A DNA stretch of 64,000 nt from Rhynchopus sp. YZ270_cl-10 (Eukaryota > Euglenozoa > Diplonemea > Diplonemida > Diplonemidae). The notes under the pieces were generated by a model. That model was not told the DNA's origin. It saw nothing but the letters and a program-made list of their open reading frames with translations, and ran no database searches. Shown one piece after another: positions 19,990 to 31,498 of the stretch. Position 1 is the first letter of the stretch. Every line of letters begins with the position of its first letter. The DNA is taken from the NCBI GenBank assembly GCA_964035575.1, contig OZ037845.1, forward strand, positions 682,001 through 746,000, read 5' to 3'. Both the position numbers and the translations under genes were made by a program.

Positions 19990-20470
19990 ACTGACGGGTT
20001 TTGACCAAAACCAAGAACTTGTCCATTTCGGCAAATTGACCCCACCACAGAACGGACGAATTCCGGAAATGCAAATGCCAGTGTTTTCGCGCATTTTCAT
20101 GTTGCAAGACGTTCAGGATCAGGGAGAGAAAATCTGGCTGTGGGATTTACATTGGCCCTCTTTACCCTACATGGATTTTGACCAAAACCAAAAAATTGGC
20201 CATTTCGGCAAAGTGACCCCACCACAGCGCGGACGGATTCCGGAAATTCCAATCGCGGTATGTTTTGGGGCTGAAAACCCACTGATTTTCAGGAGAAAAA
20301 TTGCTTCCAAATCTCGGAATTTTCCGAATTTTCCTGAAAATGACCCTTGTTTACGAGTATGGGTTCATATTTTGCGAAAATTTAAGTCACTAAAATTTTG
20401 TCCATTTTTCCGTATATACCCCACCACAAGCCGGGATTGGCCCGGAAATGCCACAAAACGGGGTTTCCGG
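19990..20470 (+). repeat. degenerate repeat around TTTCGGCAAA-TGACCCCACCAC
   Basis: The block TTTTGACCAAAACCAA, CATTTCGGCAAA, TGACCCCACCACA, CGGAC, ATTCCGGAAAT recurs at about 19998-20083 and 20167-20250, and more weakly at about 20395-20465. Further copies lie at about 42995-43065 and, well preserved, at 46645-46720 inside another transposon. The unit stays open in one frame, so a 243-codon frame results, but it has no other coding sign. Confidence 0.7.
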
Positions 20471-21606
20471 GCCTCCCCAGCTAACCTTTTCAAGGAACGT
20501 TTTTCCGTACCCGAAATCCATTTTTTCCCCATTTTTTCCCATAATTAGCGCGATCACTGGTGAGCGTGTCGTCCTACATAGTAGGTTACAGATAAAAAGA
20601 AATGTACGATTTTGTCTTTTTTTGTGTTATTGTTGTGTTTGGTGAGAAACAGAGAGGGAATGAGGGGAGACAAAAAACAAAGTTTATGGTAAGACAACCC
20701 TGAGAAGGTCATCTATCTGTTGTATGGAATCTACCCGCCTATACAAGAACCATTTTTTTAAAAAAAGAGAGAAGTTTTCTGGGGGGGAAAAGATTACAGA
20801 ATAGTGCAGTATTTCACAAGTTGTGCGTGGTGAACAAAATCAAAAAAAGAAAATTGAAGAACCAAGGAGGTACAGTTTATTTGCCCATGGTAATGCCTCC
20901 TCTCACAAGCTCTCACAGCCTGTTAACGTGTCTCACGGAGACGATCATAGATCACCCAACAATTGTACAAAAGGGATCAGTTTTTTTCCCCCAAAAAATA
21001 AAAATAAAAAAAAATGTAGAAAACGAACCAATCGCGAGACGGGAAAGATATTTTCGTACACCAAATCACAATTTTAAAAATGATTTCCCCCCCTCAAAAA
21101 ACTTAGCTTTAGCAGAAAGCCATCTGAAGATAGTCTTTTAACTATTACCTCGTTTTCTTCTTGCGTTTTGTTTCATTGTGGTGTGTTCCGGGGTATCGAA
21201 AAATACAAATTTTCATTTCAATTCACAACTCTTCACAACTATTCACAACTATTCACAACTCTTCACAAATTTTCACAAAAACGTGTATGTGAAGAGTTGT
21301 GAAGAGTTGTGAAAAGTTGTGAAGAGTTGTGAAGAGTTGTGAAGAGTTGTGAAGAGTTGTGAAGAGTTGTGAAGTTGGCGAAGTCTGGGTGGTGCCTGGG
21401 CACCCAGGTACCCAGGTAGGTACAGGACACCTTTTGGAGGACGTTGGTTGGCAACACAGGAGGTTCTATGTGCAAAAAGTGCCTAAAATGGTGCGGCTGA
21501 CGGGACGATTTGGACCCTTTTGGGCCATTCTTGGGCCATGTGTTTTTAGGTGTGTTTTTTTTTCAACTTTTTGACTTGGATTGCATTTTTGGGATCCCCG
21601 TGCAGT

Positions 21607-22301
21607 GGTCATACTTGGACCGCCCGAAAAAAATTTCGGGCGAATTCGGGCGGATTTTTCGGGCGCGGGTCCCGAGCGCCCGAAATGTGCCCGAAATATA
21701 TTTCGGGCGTTTTAAAGGGAATTTATACGTAATTCGGGCGAATTCGGGCGCACAATCGGTGCACTGGAGTATCTTATGTGTGCTGGGAAGCATGCCACCA
21801 GTGTAAAAATTTTACGCTTTATTTGAAAGATTGGCACAAAATTTGTTCAAAGAAAAAAAAATTGAGCAAAAAGTCCGAAACACCCCGAGAATGGGTCAGA
21901 ACCACCCTGTGACCCGACAATTCACAAAAATTCACCTTGAAATACGAAAAAATGGTGAAACCCCGGTTCATAGTGTGTTTTGGGTGGGAATAAGCACATG
22001 ATAGTCAGAAAACCCGTGTTTGGTGGTGATTCCCAAAGTGCACTCAGGTGTACAAAAGTTTTCGATTCTTGCTTATTTTGACAGATTTGACATCAAATAT
22101 TTCCAAATATAAAAAGTTTTTTGCAAAAATGAATAGAAACCTACCTAGTCGGTTTTCACTAAGGAAAAAGCGCCCGAATCCGCCCGAAATCTGCATTTCG
22201 GGCGTTTTCGGGCAAATTCGGGCGCACAAAATCGCCCGAAATCCGCCCCTAATCCGCCCGAAATGCCCGAAATATATTTCGGGCGGTCCAAGTATGAGTG
22301 G
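21607..22301. repeat. GCCCGAAA fold-back inside element 2
   Basis: Two arms of about 140 bp (21607-21755 and 22165-22301) are inverted copies; both end with CATACTTGGACCGCCCGAAA outward. Each arm is itself made of GCCCGAAA/TTTCGGGC palindromes, for example 21621-21642 and 21689-21708. The spacer is about 410 bp. Confidence 0.8.
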
Positions 22302-22740
22302 TGGGGCCGACGTTGAAAATTGGACAATTTTATGACCTCTTAAATTTCGGAAAATATGAGCCCGGTCACTAATAGGCGGCCCATTTCGGTCAAAAATTGT
22401 CCCCAAAATCCGGAGTGTATTATTGACCTTTGTGGGCGACGAGACTGTCCTGTGTGAGGTTAACCTACAGGTTAATTCCATTATGGCGGTGGTTGTTTTG
22501 CATCTCTCACACATTATGGATCGACGCACTGGTGAGTCCTTGGCGGTTACTTCGTCTCCTTTCGTCTTATCCGCCTTTTTGGTGGGGATTATTAACACCG
22601 TTTTTAGAAATTTTGTGCGAGTTAGGAAAAAATATGAGAGTACCACAGATACTCCAAAGTTAAAAATTCTTGCTTTAATGGAATTTTTGGGCCTCAAACT
22701 CGGACATCGGAAATCCATAGGGTCCCCCCTATGGTTTTTA

Positions 22741-23371
22741 CACAGTACACAGTACACAGTACACAGTACACAGTACACAGTACACAGTACACAGTACACA
22801 GTACACAGTACACAGTACACAGTACACAGTACACAGTACACAGTACACAGTACACAGTACACAGTACACAGTACACAGTACACAGTACACAGTACACAGT
22901 ACACAGTACACAGTACACAGTACACAGTACACAGTACACAGTACACAGTACACAGTACACAGTACACAGTACACAGTACACAGTACACAGTACACAGTAC
23001 ACAGTACACAGTACACAGTACACAGTACAGAGTACAGAGTACAGAGTACAGAGTACAGAGTACAGAGTACAGAGTACAGAGTACAGAGTACAGAGTACAG
23101 AGTACAGTACAGTACAGTACAGTACAGTACAGTACAGTACAGTACAGTACAGTACAGTACAGTACAGTACAGTACAGTACAGTACAGTACAGTACAGTAC
23201 AGTACAGTACAGTACAGTACAGTACAGTACAGTACAGTACAGTACAGTACAGTACAGTACAGTACAGTACAGTACAGTACAGTACAGTACAGTACAGTAC
23301 AGTACAGTACAGTACAGTACAGTACAGTACAGTACAGTACAGTACAGTACAGTACAGTACAGTACAGTACA
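22741..23371. repeat. CAGTAC-derived satellite block
   Basis: Three arrays run without a break: a 7-bp unit CAGTACA (22741 to about 23027, about 41 copies), a 7-bp unit AGAGTAC (about 23028-23100, about 10-11 copies) and a 5-bp unit AGTAC (about 23101-23371, about 54 copies). None of the units makes a stop codon, so long empty reading frames appear on both strands. Confidence 0.97.
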
Positions 23372-24200
23372 GTGCAGTAGTCCTGTCGGGTGGTGTACCA
23401 TTTTTTCCCCAGAGCAACTTAGGTGTAATTGTGGTTAATTGTGTGTACGTGTGTTTGATAACTAGTGGGGGTAATTCTTGCTCAGAATATGGCCCCGACG
23501 TGTACGTGTGTGTACTTGTGCTGAAAGTGTGCTGAAATTGTGCCTAATATAGGCACAGTTCAGGTGAGTATGGTGCTAGTTGCGCCCAGCTGTGTTTTGA
23601 GTAAAACGGTACAAAAAACAGGGAAACAAGTGGTAGTGCCACTGGTACAAAACTTTTCTAGCGAAGCCACGGTACGCAACATTTTGGGTAGAGCTGTGGG
23701 CTACCGCTAGTAATTTTTAGCTGCGTCGCAGGCGCACGGTACGCTACTTTCTTGAGAGTTGTGAACATGTTGAAAAAAAAAAAGGCAACAAACGAACACG
23801 CCGCGGACTTCCGTCGTCCTCCTCCGCACAGGGGGTGGGGTGGTACGGCCAGCTTGACTCACAGACCCACGCTAGCTAGCCCTCTGCACAGCACACTTTA
23901 CCTGACCAGTCCTGCAAAAACCCTGGAAAAAAACACCCCCCTTTTTTTCCCTCCAATTCACAACTCTTCACAACTGTTCACAACTCTTCACAAATCTTCA
24001 CAACATCTGTGTTTTTTTCATCCAAATTTTCATTTCAATTCACAACTCTTCACAACTATTCACAACTATTCACAACTCTTCACAATTCTTCACAAAAAAA
24101 TGGCCAAAAATTATGTTGTGAAAACTTGTGAAAACTTGTGAAGATTGGTGAAGATTGGTGAAAATTTGTATTTTCCGATACCCCGGAACACACCACATTG

Positions 24201-27200
24201 AGAATATACGAGAAAGGGTGAGAGGGAGAAAAAATGCTGTATACTCTGGCTGTCATTCCATGGGAGAAAAGGTGGTCAGATAGCCCTAAAGCACCTCGCT
24301 ACCTTTTCTTTTACAGAGGTTTTCAGGGGTTCCCTTGCCACCTGATTTTGTCTGAAATTTGGAGGATTTGGAGGTGTTTTAAACCACCCCTAAACTCCCA
24401 CCAAATTCTACCAAAATTTCAAGGAAAAATCAGGTAGTCTTTTTGTCTCCCCCTCTTCCTGTGTAACCTTCTCTCAGCTTCTGAAACGCAGCACAAAATA
24501 ACAAAAAAAAAAGCATCGTCCCTGTGAGATAAAAAAAAAACCGAATCTTGGAAATCAACGTTTTTTTTGTTATCGACAATCATCAACAATCACCCAAAAA
24601 GAGGTGTGTTCTGACTATCCAAAACTACAGGGCACATCTCATTTCCCATCAGTGCCAAAAAAAAAACTAAACGTTTTCTGTCCTTCAGGGTTGTGTATAT
24701 TTGTTCCGCTTTTGCTCAAGGCAAAAAAAAAACCCCCCAAAAAAAATTTCAAATTTGAAATAGAGTAAGCCATCAAGACCCACAAAAAGGAAAGGAGGGA
24801 AGAGGATGGCCTATATTAGGCCAGGGGGGGATATAACAACGGGAAGGGGTATTTGACTTGAGAAAAGGAGGGGAAGGGTTTATTTTTCTTTCGCGCGAGG
24901 TCCGCTCTCTCTTACTTTTTTCTTTCTTTCGAACCAACTAAAAAACAAAAACAAAAACAAAAACAAAAAAACCTGAAGAGGGATGTGCGCTTCACTGTGC
25001 ACACACTCCCAGCTTCCCTTTAAACTAGAGTGGAAGGGTGGAATGGGATGAGAAACAGGGGGCATAGCAGGGGGGGGGGGCAAAAAAAGGAAGAAAAATT
25101 GATGAATCTAAGCCTTTCTGAACTTTGTCACCTTTTAAAAAGAAAAAAAAACTAAAAACAGTGGGGAAAACGTTCAAAAGGGGAAAACACTAATCCCTTC
25201 ACTGTCCACTGGGTTATCGGGGGGGAAAATGGACCTTTCGGGGCCATAAACCATTCAACCTTGTGGATAAAATTTCTTCGCAAAAATATGACTAAATAAA
25301 TGAGGGGGCCCATTCCTTGGCCAACCATCCCTCCTCCTCCTCCTCCCAAATTTTCTGTGTAAAGTGCATTTCTTTTTGTGTATCAACTAATGACCTGTCC
25401 GAGGACGGGTTCTGCAAAAAAGTGACGTACATTGTGTGTTTTTTTTGTTTCTGTTGTGAAGAACATCACTTTTTTGCACCTTGAAATGAAATTCTACGTT
25501 ACCGTTTTACCCTGACTGCACGGTGGTGTGTGGTACAGGCGACGGACACTGTCTTGCTTGCATCTGTGTTTGTCTTTGGGCGTACCTCAGGCAAGAGGGA
25601 TATACCCCCTACCTGGTTGGTATAAACGACAATAAACCCGGGGGCTAAAATATACATTACGCAGACGAGTTCCATCAGTTGTGTTGTTAAAACTTGAGTT
25701 TTTTTTTCTTGTGTTTTGTTTTCATGTCAAAGAAAGCTGAACATAAGCCTTGCTTGGACATCTCGAAACAAAAAAAAAAGGGGGGTAGAGTTAGTAGCGC
25801 AAACGCCTCTGGGACGCAAAGCACTGATGCTTCGTGGGGTATATCGAACCCATGGAGTGTTTAAAAAAAAAGAAAATGGGTAAGACTTACAGTGGTCTTT
25901 TGTTTTTGTTTAGTTTCCTTGAATATTATCACATTTTCTTTGGGGATTCCCTTAGGAAACGGAGATTAGCATTTTATGGTTTTTTTTTTATGCAAAATAA
26001 AAGAAAAAAGTGGGTAAGATGAATCTGAGACTCTGCTCAGTCACCTCAAGGGTTTTGCTTTTTTTTTGTTTGTAACAAATTACAAATAGAAAAATGCACT
26101 TAAAAGCGACATTGAATACAAAAAGGGAGTGGGGAAGATTCTCCCAAAAAAGAAAACTGTTCCTTTTATTGACACCATTGTGCCTTTTTGTTTTGAATTA
26201 AAAAGAACAGGGCCTGTACCATTTCGGGCAAAAAAAACAATCGCATTGTGGGGTGAGGGGGGGAGAGACAAATTAACAACAATCCACAACCACGTTTTTT
26301 TTTTGTTTTTTTTAAACGATCCATTTGATTTTTGCGTTGTTACCGACAAACCACCCACCAAGGGTGGTATTGTACAGCAATGCACCCCAAAGGGCTAGGA
26401 TACTTACAGACATAATTTTTTTTTTCTTCCCTTCATTTTGGGGCAGCAGACGGAGCTACGGGAGAGCAAAAACACAGGATTTTGAGATAGTGCACACCAT
26501 CAGCAATGCTACGGTGCACAGCAATCGTACTCTCAAAGGGGAAAAAAAGTGAAGTTGATAGTGCAAACGCCTCTGGGACGCAGGCACTGACACTCCACAG
26601 GAAAAAAAAAAATGGGGTGTGTATGTGTGGTGTTTGCCACACATCAACCCGAACTAAAAGGAAAAAAAATAGAGTTTTGCAACAAATTTGAAGAGAGGGG
26701 GTACTGGGGGGCTCATATGTGCTCGCAAAAACAAAGAAAACACGAAAGGTGTTGGATGTTCTCACGAACAACACATCTTTTTCACAAAACCTTTTAACGC
26801 ATGATGCGACAAGAAAAAAAGGTCCTGGGTTTCCCTTGGGTTGAAAAGAAAAAAGGAAAAGGGTTATAAAAGGATCCTAAACCTCTGCTGTCTTGAAAAA
26901 AGTTGATTTTTGAAATAAACAAAAAGCCTTTTCGTGAATTATACTACAGTGCATGACAAGTATACAACTGTGGATCCATTTTTGAGAAAAGAAAAAGAAA
27001 AAAGAGTTGAGATGATATGCTCAGCCGTTTTTAATTTGCGGCTTTCACCTTGAAAAAAAAGGGTGTCTCATTTTGCAAGGGGTGTACATAAAAGTAGAGT
27101 TGAAATACAAAGCCTCTCGTGAACAGTGTACCGGGGGGGTGGACACCCAACCATGCAGTCCTACAATCCATTTCGTTTACATCTAATAAATAAAAACACC

Positions 27201-29187
27201 GTGTGAATTGACACTCCCCATCTTTTCTTTTATTTGGGGCAGAGGTGACCAAAATAACGACAACTTTTTGAGCAAACATGCTTTGGTTTCATTTTTGTTT
27301 TCTGTGTAGTGACATTCGAGGATGTACTCACTTTTTCGTTTTTTTTCCTTCTTTGTCCCGTTGGGACCGTATTTCTTGGGGAATTTGAAAGGGGGGTTTT
27401 TTTTGTGTTTTTTTGTGTTATTTTTTTGCTTCAGGGGGAAGCCAACATACCCACGCACTCAGATCAAGCACAAAAAAAAGAGGGAGAACAACAAAATCGA
27501 TAGACGCTATCCTATATCTTCTCACCACAGCATTTTTTTTTTTTTTTGTTTTTTTGTTTTTTGAAAACTTGGTTGTATTAGTGTAGCCACCCTAGAGTGT
27601 GCTCCACTATGTTTTTTTTTGTTTTTGGATTACCTAGGCGAGTAGGCGGGTTGTACGTCACTGGCACAGTGTGCCTGAAACGCCTTCCCTGTTGCTGCTG
27701 TGTACTGCATTTTTTTTTCTACCCAGGGTTGTCATCTCTTCTTTGAAAACCCTAATTCACGAAATACCCAAAAAAAATATTCGAAAATCCTCACATTATG
27801 TTACAAAAGAGGGCGAAATATTGAGACGTTCCTATTCCGGTAACAGACGGGGGTGATCTGTAAGGGAGTTGAATAAATACTCAATAAACGAAGAACAACA
27901 GCAAACGACAACACATCAACACCCCCACCTAAAAATACGGAATCTACCCCCAATAGTACCAAATAAAGATGATGGGAGGGTGTGTTAAGGTAGCCCTGCA
28001 AAAAAGAGAATTGAACCGTAGTCCAAAACATCTTTTATTTATTTCGGTGCGAACCTGAATGGGGTTTTGGGGAGAAGAAACCTGAAACCAAATTATATCA
28101 AGGCGCGAAAGAAAAAAAGTATGCCTCCATCAAATTTTTTTTTTTGTTTGGCCTTAGACAATCACAAGATCATTTTTTCTTTCACAGAATCCTTAAAAAA
28201 GAGAGCAAATAGAAAGGACATCTCTCTTGCATTACCTCAGAAAATCGCTATTCTTCCATAAGGACTGATCGGTAAAAAAAATAACCCCAAGCAAAAAAAA
28301 AAAAAACCCCCCCTTCTGGTACTAGATCCGATCCAACCGTATCTAGTACCCTCAGAGCAAAGAGTTGTTATAAACCAGACAACCCCCTTATCCTACCCCA
28401 CATCCCCAATCGAGTCTCGGAAAATAAAGTGAAGCTGAGTGACTGCAAACGCTTCTGGGACGCAAGGCACTGACACTTTTTCATATTGTACAACTATTCT
28501 GAGAGACACAAAAGAGCAGTTGAAATGTGCTAAAACGCATCTTTGTCGGATGCACAAAAGGCACCGAGGCTCCGTGGAACAGATGCATTTTTTTTTTTGT
28601 AGCATTGGCAAATCTCACTTTACACCTATTGGCAAAAAGATCTGTACCCAATGTCGGTCGAAGCCTTTATTTAAAATTTTGAGACGATCTGTGTGCCCGA
28701 CAACATCCATTTTTTTCAGATCCCTCTCGCTCTTTATATTTTCCCCCTAAGTGTCTATAGGGTACTATCGTTTTGTTGTCACTCTGCATTGTAGGGAAAA
28801 CAACACTTCACAGAATATTGTTCAAAAATTATTTCAAAAAAAAAAAAAAAGACGGAAAAAAAAAATGCGGAAAAATGCGAAATATCATTCGGATAAATTC
28901 ATTTGCCTTACCCCTTTGTTTGTTTATTTGAAATACCGTCAGAAGAGCGGTGGGTATGTCGTACACATAAGCATTTGGTGGTGGGATGGGGGAACAAGGA
29001 AAACAAAAACAAAAACAAAAAAAAAACAGAATAAGACATCACGAAAACCACCCTTCCCCTCCCAGGCAATCGCCCTGAGCGCCCACCTCGGGGTGGGTGC
29101 TCAGGTTACGTCCTCAAGTTGCCCGGAGCCTCCTAAATAAATCATTGAAAGATGAACACGCCTCTGGTGCATGCACATCTTAAGGTA
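24201..29187. other. gene desert with structured short repeats
   Basis: Holds copies of most short repeat families: CTAAGC type at about 25100-25137, 25735-25766, 26013-26051 and 26866-26897; GTGCAAACGC type at about 25790-25860, 26548-26605 and 28432-28480; GAAATACAAAGCC type with full tail at 27093-27187; TAGTGTAG type at 27575-27612; and a TGTGC-type hairpin at 29146-29182. A perfect hairpin with 10-bp arms GGTACTAGAT / ATCTAGTACC is at 28318-28350. No gene recognised. Confidence 0.6.
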
Positions 29188-29372
29188 CCGTATTTGGTGT
29201 GGCCGACGACCCCAAAATAGCAGAAAATAGCAGAAAGTAGCACAACAATAGCACCCCCTTTCAGCCACACCAGTATTCGTACAAAAGTATCAACCGTAAA
29301 AAATGGTCAAACTTCCAGAAGAATTCTGAAAAGATCGAACATATTTACGGTCGATAATTTGTACGAATACGA
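29188..29372. mobile_element. 102-bp TA-flanked MITE, copy 1 (interrupted)
   Basis: Inverted ends CCGTATTCGTACAAA... / ...TTTGTACGAATACGA with TA at 29186-29187 and 29373-29374, the pattern of Tc1/mariner-type MITEs. Removing the 78-bp insert and its 5-bp duplication leaves exactly 102 bp, the same length as copy 2 at 33750-33851. Confidence 0.85.
29195..29272. mobile_element. 78-bp TGGTG-type element 3 nested in the MITE
   Basis: Ends TGGTGTGGC / GCCACACCA, with target duplication GTATT at 29190-29194 and 29273-29277. GTATT is part of the host MITE terminus, so this element inserted after the MITE. The interior has three AATAGCA/GTAGCA words. It is too short to encode anything. Confidence 0.88.
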
Positions 29373-31461
29373 TAATCACCTATGTTCGGTATAAAAAAAA
29401 GACATTCGCTTTTTTTTCACCAACAAAAAAAAAAGAAGAAAAAAAATATTGAACAAACGACGTTGGTGTTCTGGTTGGGAAATAGTGTCGTTGTCACGGT
29501 ACAAATTTCGTATTTTTTTTTCACCCACTGAATTCAAAAAATCACAAAAAAAAAAAAACAAAAGACGAAATAAATTTCATATACTTTCCATTCAAAGAAG
29601 AGAAAGCACACAAAGGAGGAAAATAAATAAAACAAAAAAAAATGAACCACAACAAAAGAATCATAAGAACACCGCAAATATTCACTTTGGTCCCTTTTTT
29701 TACTCTTTGTGGATTACTGGTGAATGTTTGTGGTATTCTTACCCCACCCCCCACCCCACCGCAACCCCAGCAAAGCAAAAAATGGCAATTTAAAAAAAAA
29801 AAAGTACATACCCACCTAAAAAAGGCGGGAACGCTGACAGAACAACAAAATCAGTCTCGAAGAAAACAAAAAGAAAATGGTTGGTCTGACCTCTTGCAAA
29901 TAAAAAAGGGAATAATTATTGATTGCAATTGCAGCCAGCTCCGACTGACCCACGTACAATGTCAACAGGGGGGGAAAAACAAATTCTGCTGACATTTAAA
30001 GAAAAGAAAAGAAGGGAGGAGTGGATAGGGGGGGGAGAAGGAGGGGAGAAAAAAGACAATGAGAAAAAAAACGACATATCACCTTTGCATCCGTATTTCC
30101 ATTTTTTGTTTTTTTTGTCGGAAATCTAAAAAAAATTATGTTGGTGTAGACAAGAAGTAGTCGGTATGAATACAACTTCGAGCCAAGTTTTTTTGTAACA
30201 GTTTTTTTTTGAAAGCTCGTCGGAATCGAAGAAAAAAAAAACCAAAAAAAAAACAAAACAAAAGACAAAAAAAAAAATGGTAAGGGGGTTGCCAAAATAA
30301 TAATAAAAAAATGATCCAAAGGAGGGGTATGGGGAAATGAACATGAAATCTCTTTGTTGCGAACGCTTTTTTTAAATTTTCTTCTTTTTTTGCTATTTTG
30401 TTGTGAACCAAAAAAAAAGGGGGTAAAGTTTGCCAGCGCAAACATCTGTGGGATGCAGGCGCTTTAAAAAGAGAAGGAATTTTTTTGTCAGATAAGCCTA
30501 ATAAGCTCCCTCTCCTGCTATTGCCACTTTTGAAAAAAAAAATTTTTTTGAAGATGAAAATGGGGGGGTACCCTTCACAACGGTCTAGTCGGGGGACTAC
30601 TAGTATCTCCTCTAGTCAAGGTTGTTACTACTGGGTACTGTGGTTATTACCTCTATTCACACTAATAGCACTACCCAACTATTATTGTGACGAATCGTAC
30701 TACCAAAAAACCACTATAGTCGTAACACACACTTATTTGAGACTTAGGAGCACCACTAGTCGTCCTGACAGACGGCTGTGTTCATCTTCCTTTTTTAAAG
30801 GCGCATCTTCAGAATACTGTATGTGAAGAACAAGAAGAACCATAGAAAGCATAACAGGAACTCTCATGGTTCAAGGATGGAGTATCTGAAGCCCTTTCCT
30901 AAAGGGGTTTGCAAGAAGAACTTAGTACACTAAAATGGGAAGTTTTGATGAGAACCTAACGTTAGATTCTAAAGAAGAAGGGTGGAGTCAAGATGCACAA
31001 TACGAAAACACCCCACTGTGCAAAGAATGGGCGGGGACATTATCTCTCCCAATTTCTTTCGTTTCGAGATTTTTTTTTATTTGTCAATAAAAAGGCGAAA
31101 GAGTTGAGTGCAAACGGGATGACACTGAAACTGAAAATAAATAGGAGGTTGGTGTTGTTTACAAAACGCTTCTGAAGTGCAGACACTGAAGCCCCGTAAG
31201 ATAATATTGAATTTCTTCAGGAGCTTCACGTTATAACAGAAGAAAAACACAGACAACCTGAAATCAGCAAAAATGACAAATTTTCTTTCAAAAAAATAAA
31301 TGTTTCGAGCAAAATATTGTAAAAAAAAAAAGTTGATAGATCAGAATAGACAAAAAATGCATACACTTTACGCTTTTTTTTTGGACAGTATTGGTTGGGT
31401 ATTTCGCCCCTTCCGGTATGTTTTCGATGGTTTTCTTTTGTGTGTCCAAAAAAAGAACCTT

Positions 31462-31498
31462 TTAAGATAGATGTGCCTCTCGTGCACACATATCTTAA
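31462..31498 (+). repeat. TGTGC hairpin family (best copy)
   Basis: TAAGATA, then TGTGC, the core CTCTCGT, GCACA, then TATCTTA: a stem-loop of about 12 pairs with the same loop word as the CTAAGC family. Other copies at about 13851-13887, 29146-29182, 31741-31775, 32440-32480, 33538-33572, 49187-49227, 50511-50546, 50653-50684, 51358-51392 and 57488-57530. All plus-oriented. Confidence 0.85.

Larger units (their letters stand above)
17731..21178. other. gene desert, repeat-rich
   Basis: Contains a GTGCAAACGC-type repeat (17825-17910), a TAGCAGTTGCC...CTCCACT repeat (about 18342-18385), a CTAAGC-type hairpin (18389-18427), a GAAATACA-type repeat (19623-19660), a GGTACCGTGCGCC-type motif (19918-19938) and a degenerate tandem repeat (19990-20470). 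Four tandem copies of GTTTT occur near 19000-19020. No gene is convincing. Confidence 0.6.
21179..24195. mobile_element. 3-kb TGGTG-type element 2
   Basis: Terminal inverted repeats of 37 bp with one mismatch (21179-21215 and 24159-24195; they begin TGGTGTGTTCCGGGGTATCG). A 5-bp duplication CATTG lies at 21174-21178 and 24196-24200. A 62-bp sequence identical in direct orientation is near both ends (21207-21268 and 24024-24085). The interior holds 11-bp TTCACAACT-type repeats, a GCCCGAAA fold-back, a CAGTAC satellite block and a GGTACGC module. The piece GGCCCAAGAATGGCCCAAAAG of element 1 occurs here in reverse at about 21518-21540. No clear transposase. Confidence 0.88.

Noticed and set aside
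19817-20548. 243-codon plus-strand frame with repeated FDQNQ.HFGK.TPP peptide
   Set aside because: The repeat is nucleotide-level, found also in non-open contexts at 43.0 and 46.6 kb, and the rest of the frame is low-complexity.
22741-23371. CRISPR-like array
   Set aside because: Units are 5-7 bp with no spacers; this is simple satellite DNA in a eukaryote.
22044-23535. Long open frames on both strands (up to 457 codons) across the satellite block
   Set aside because: The 5- and 7-bp units contain no stop in any frame, so openness is automatic. The flanking unique part is fold-back sequence with no coding signs.
16000-24195. LTR retrotransposon explanation for the TG...CA ends and direct repeats
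   Set aside because: The termini are inverted, not direct, over 12-38 bp; the direct repeats are internal and only 36-62 bp; no gag or pol frame is present.
30485-30826. Small plus-strand membrane protein
   Set aside because: Only one hydrophobic stretch, and the N-terminal half is translated homopolymer.
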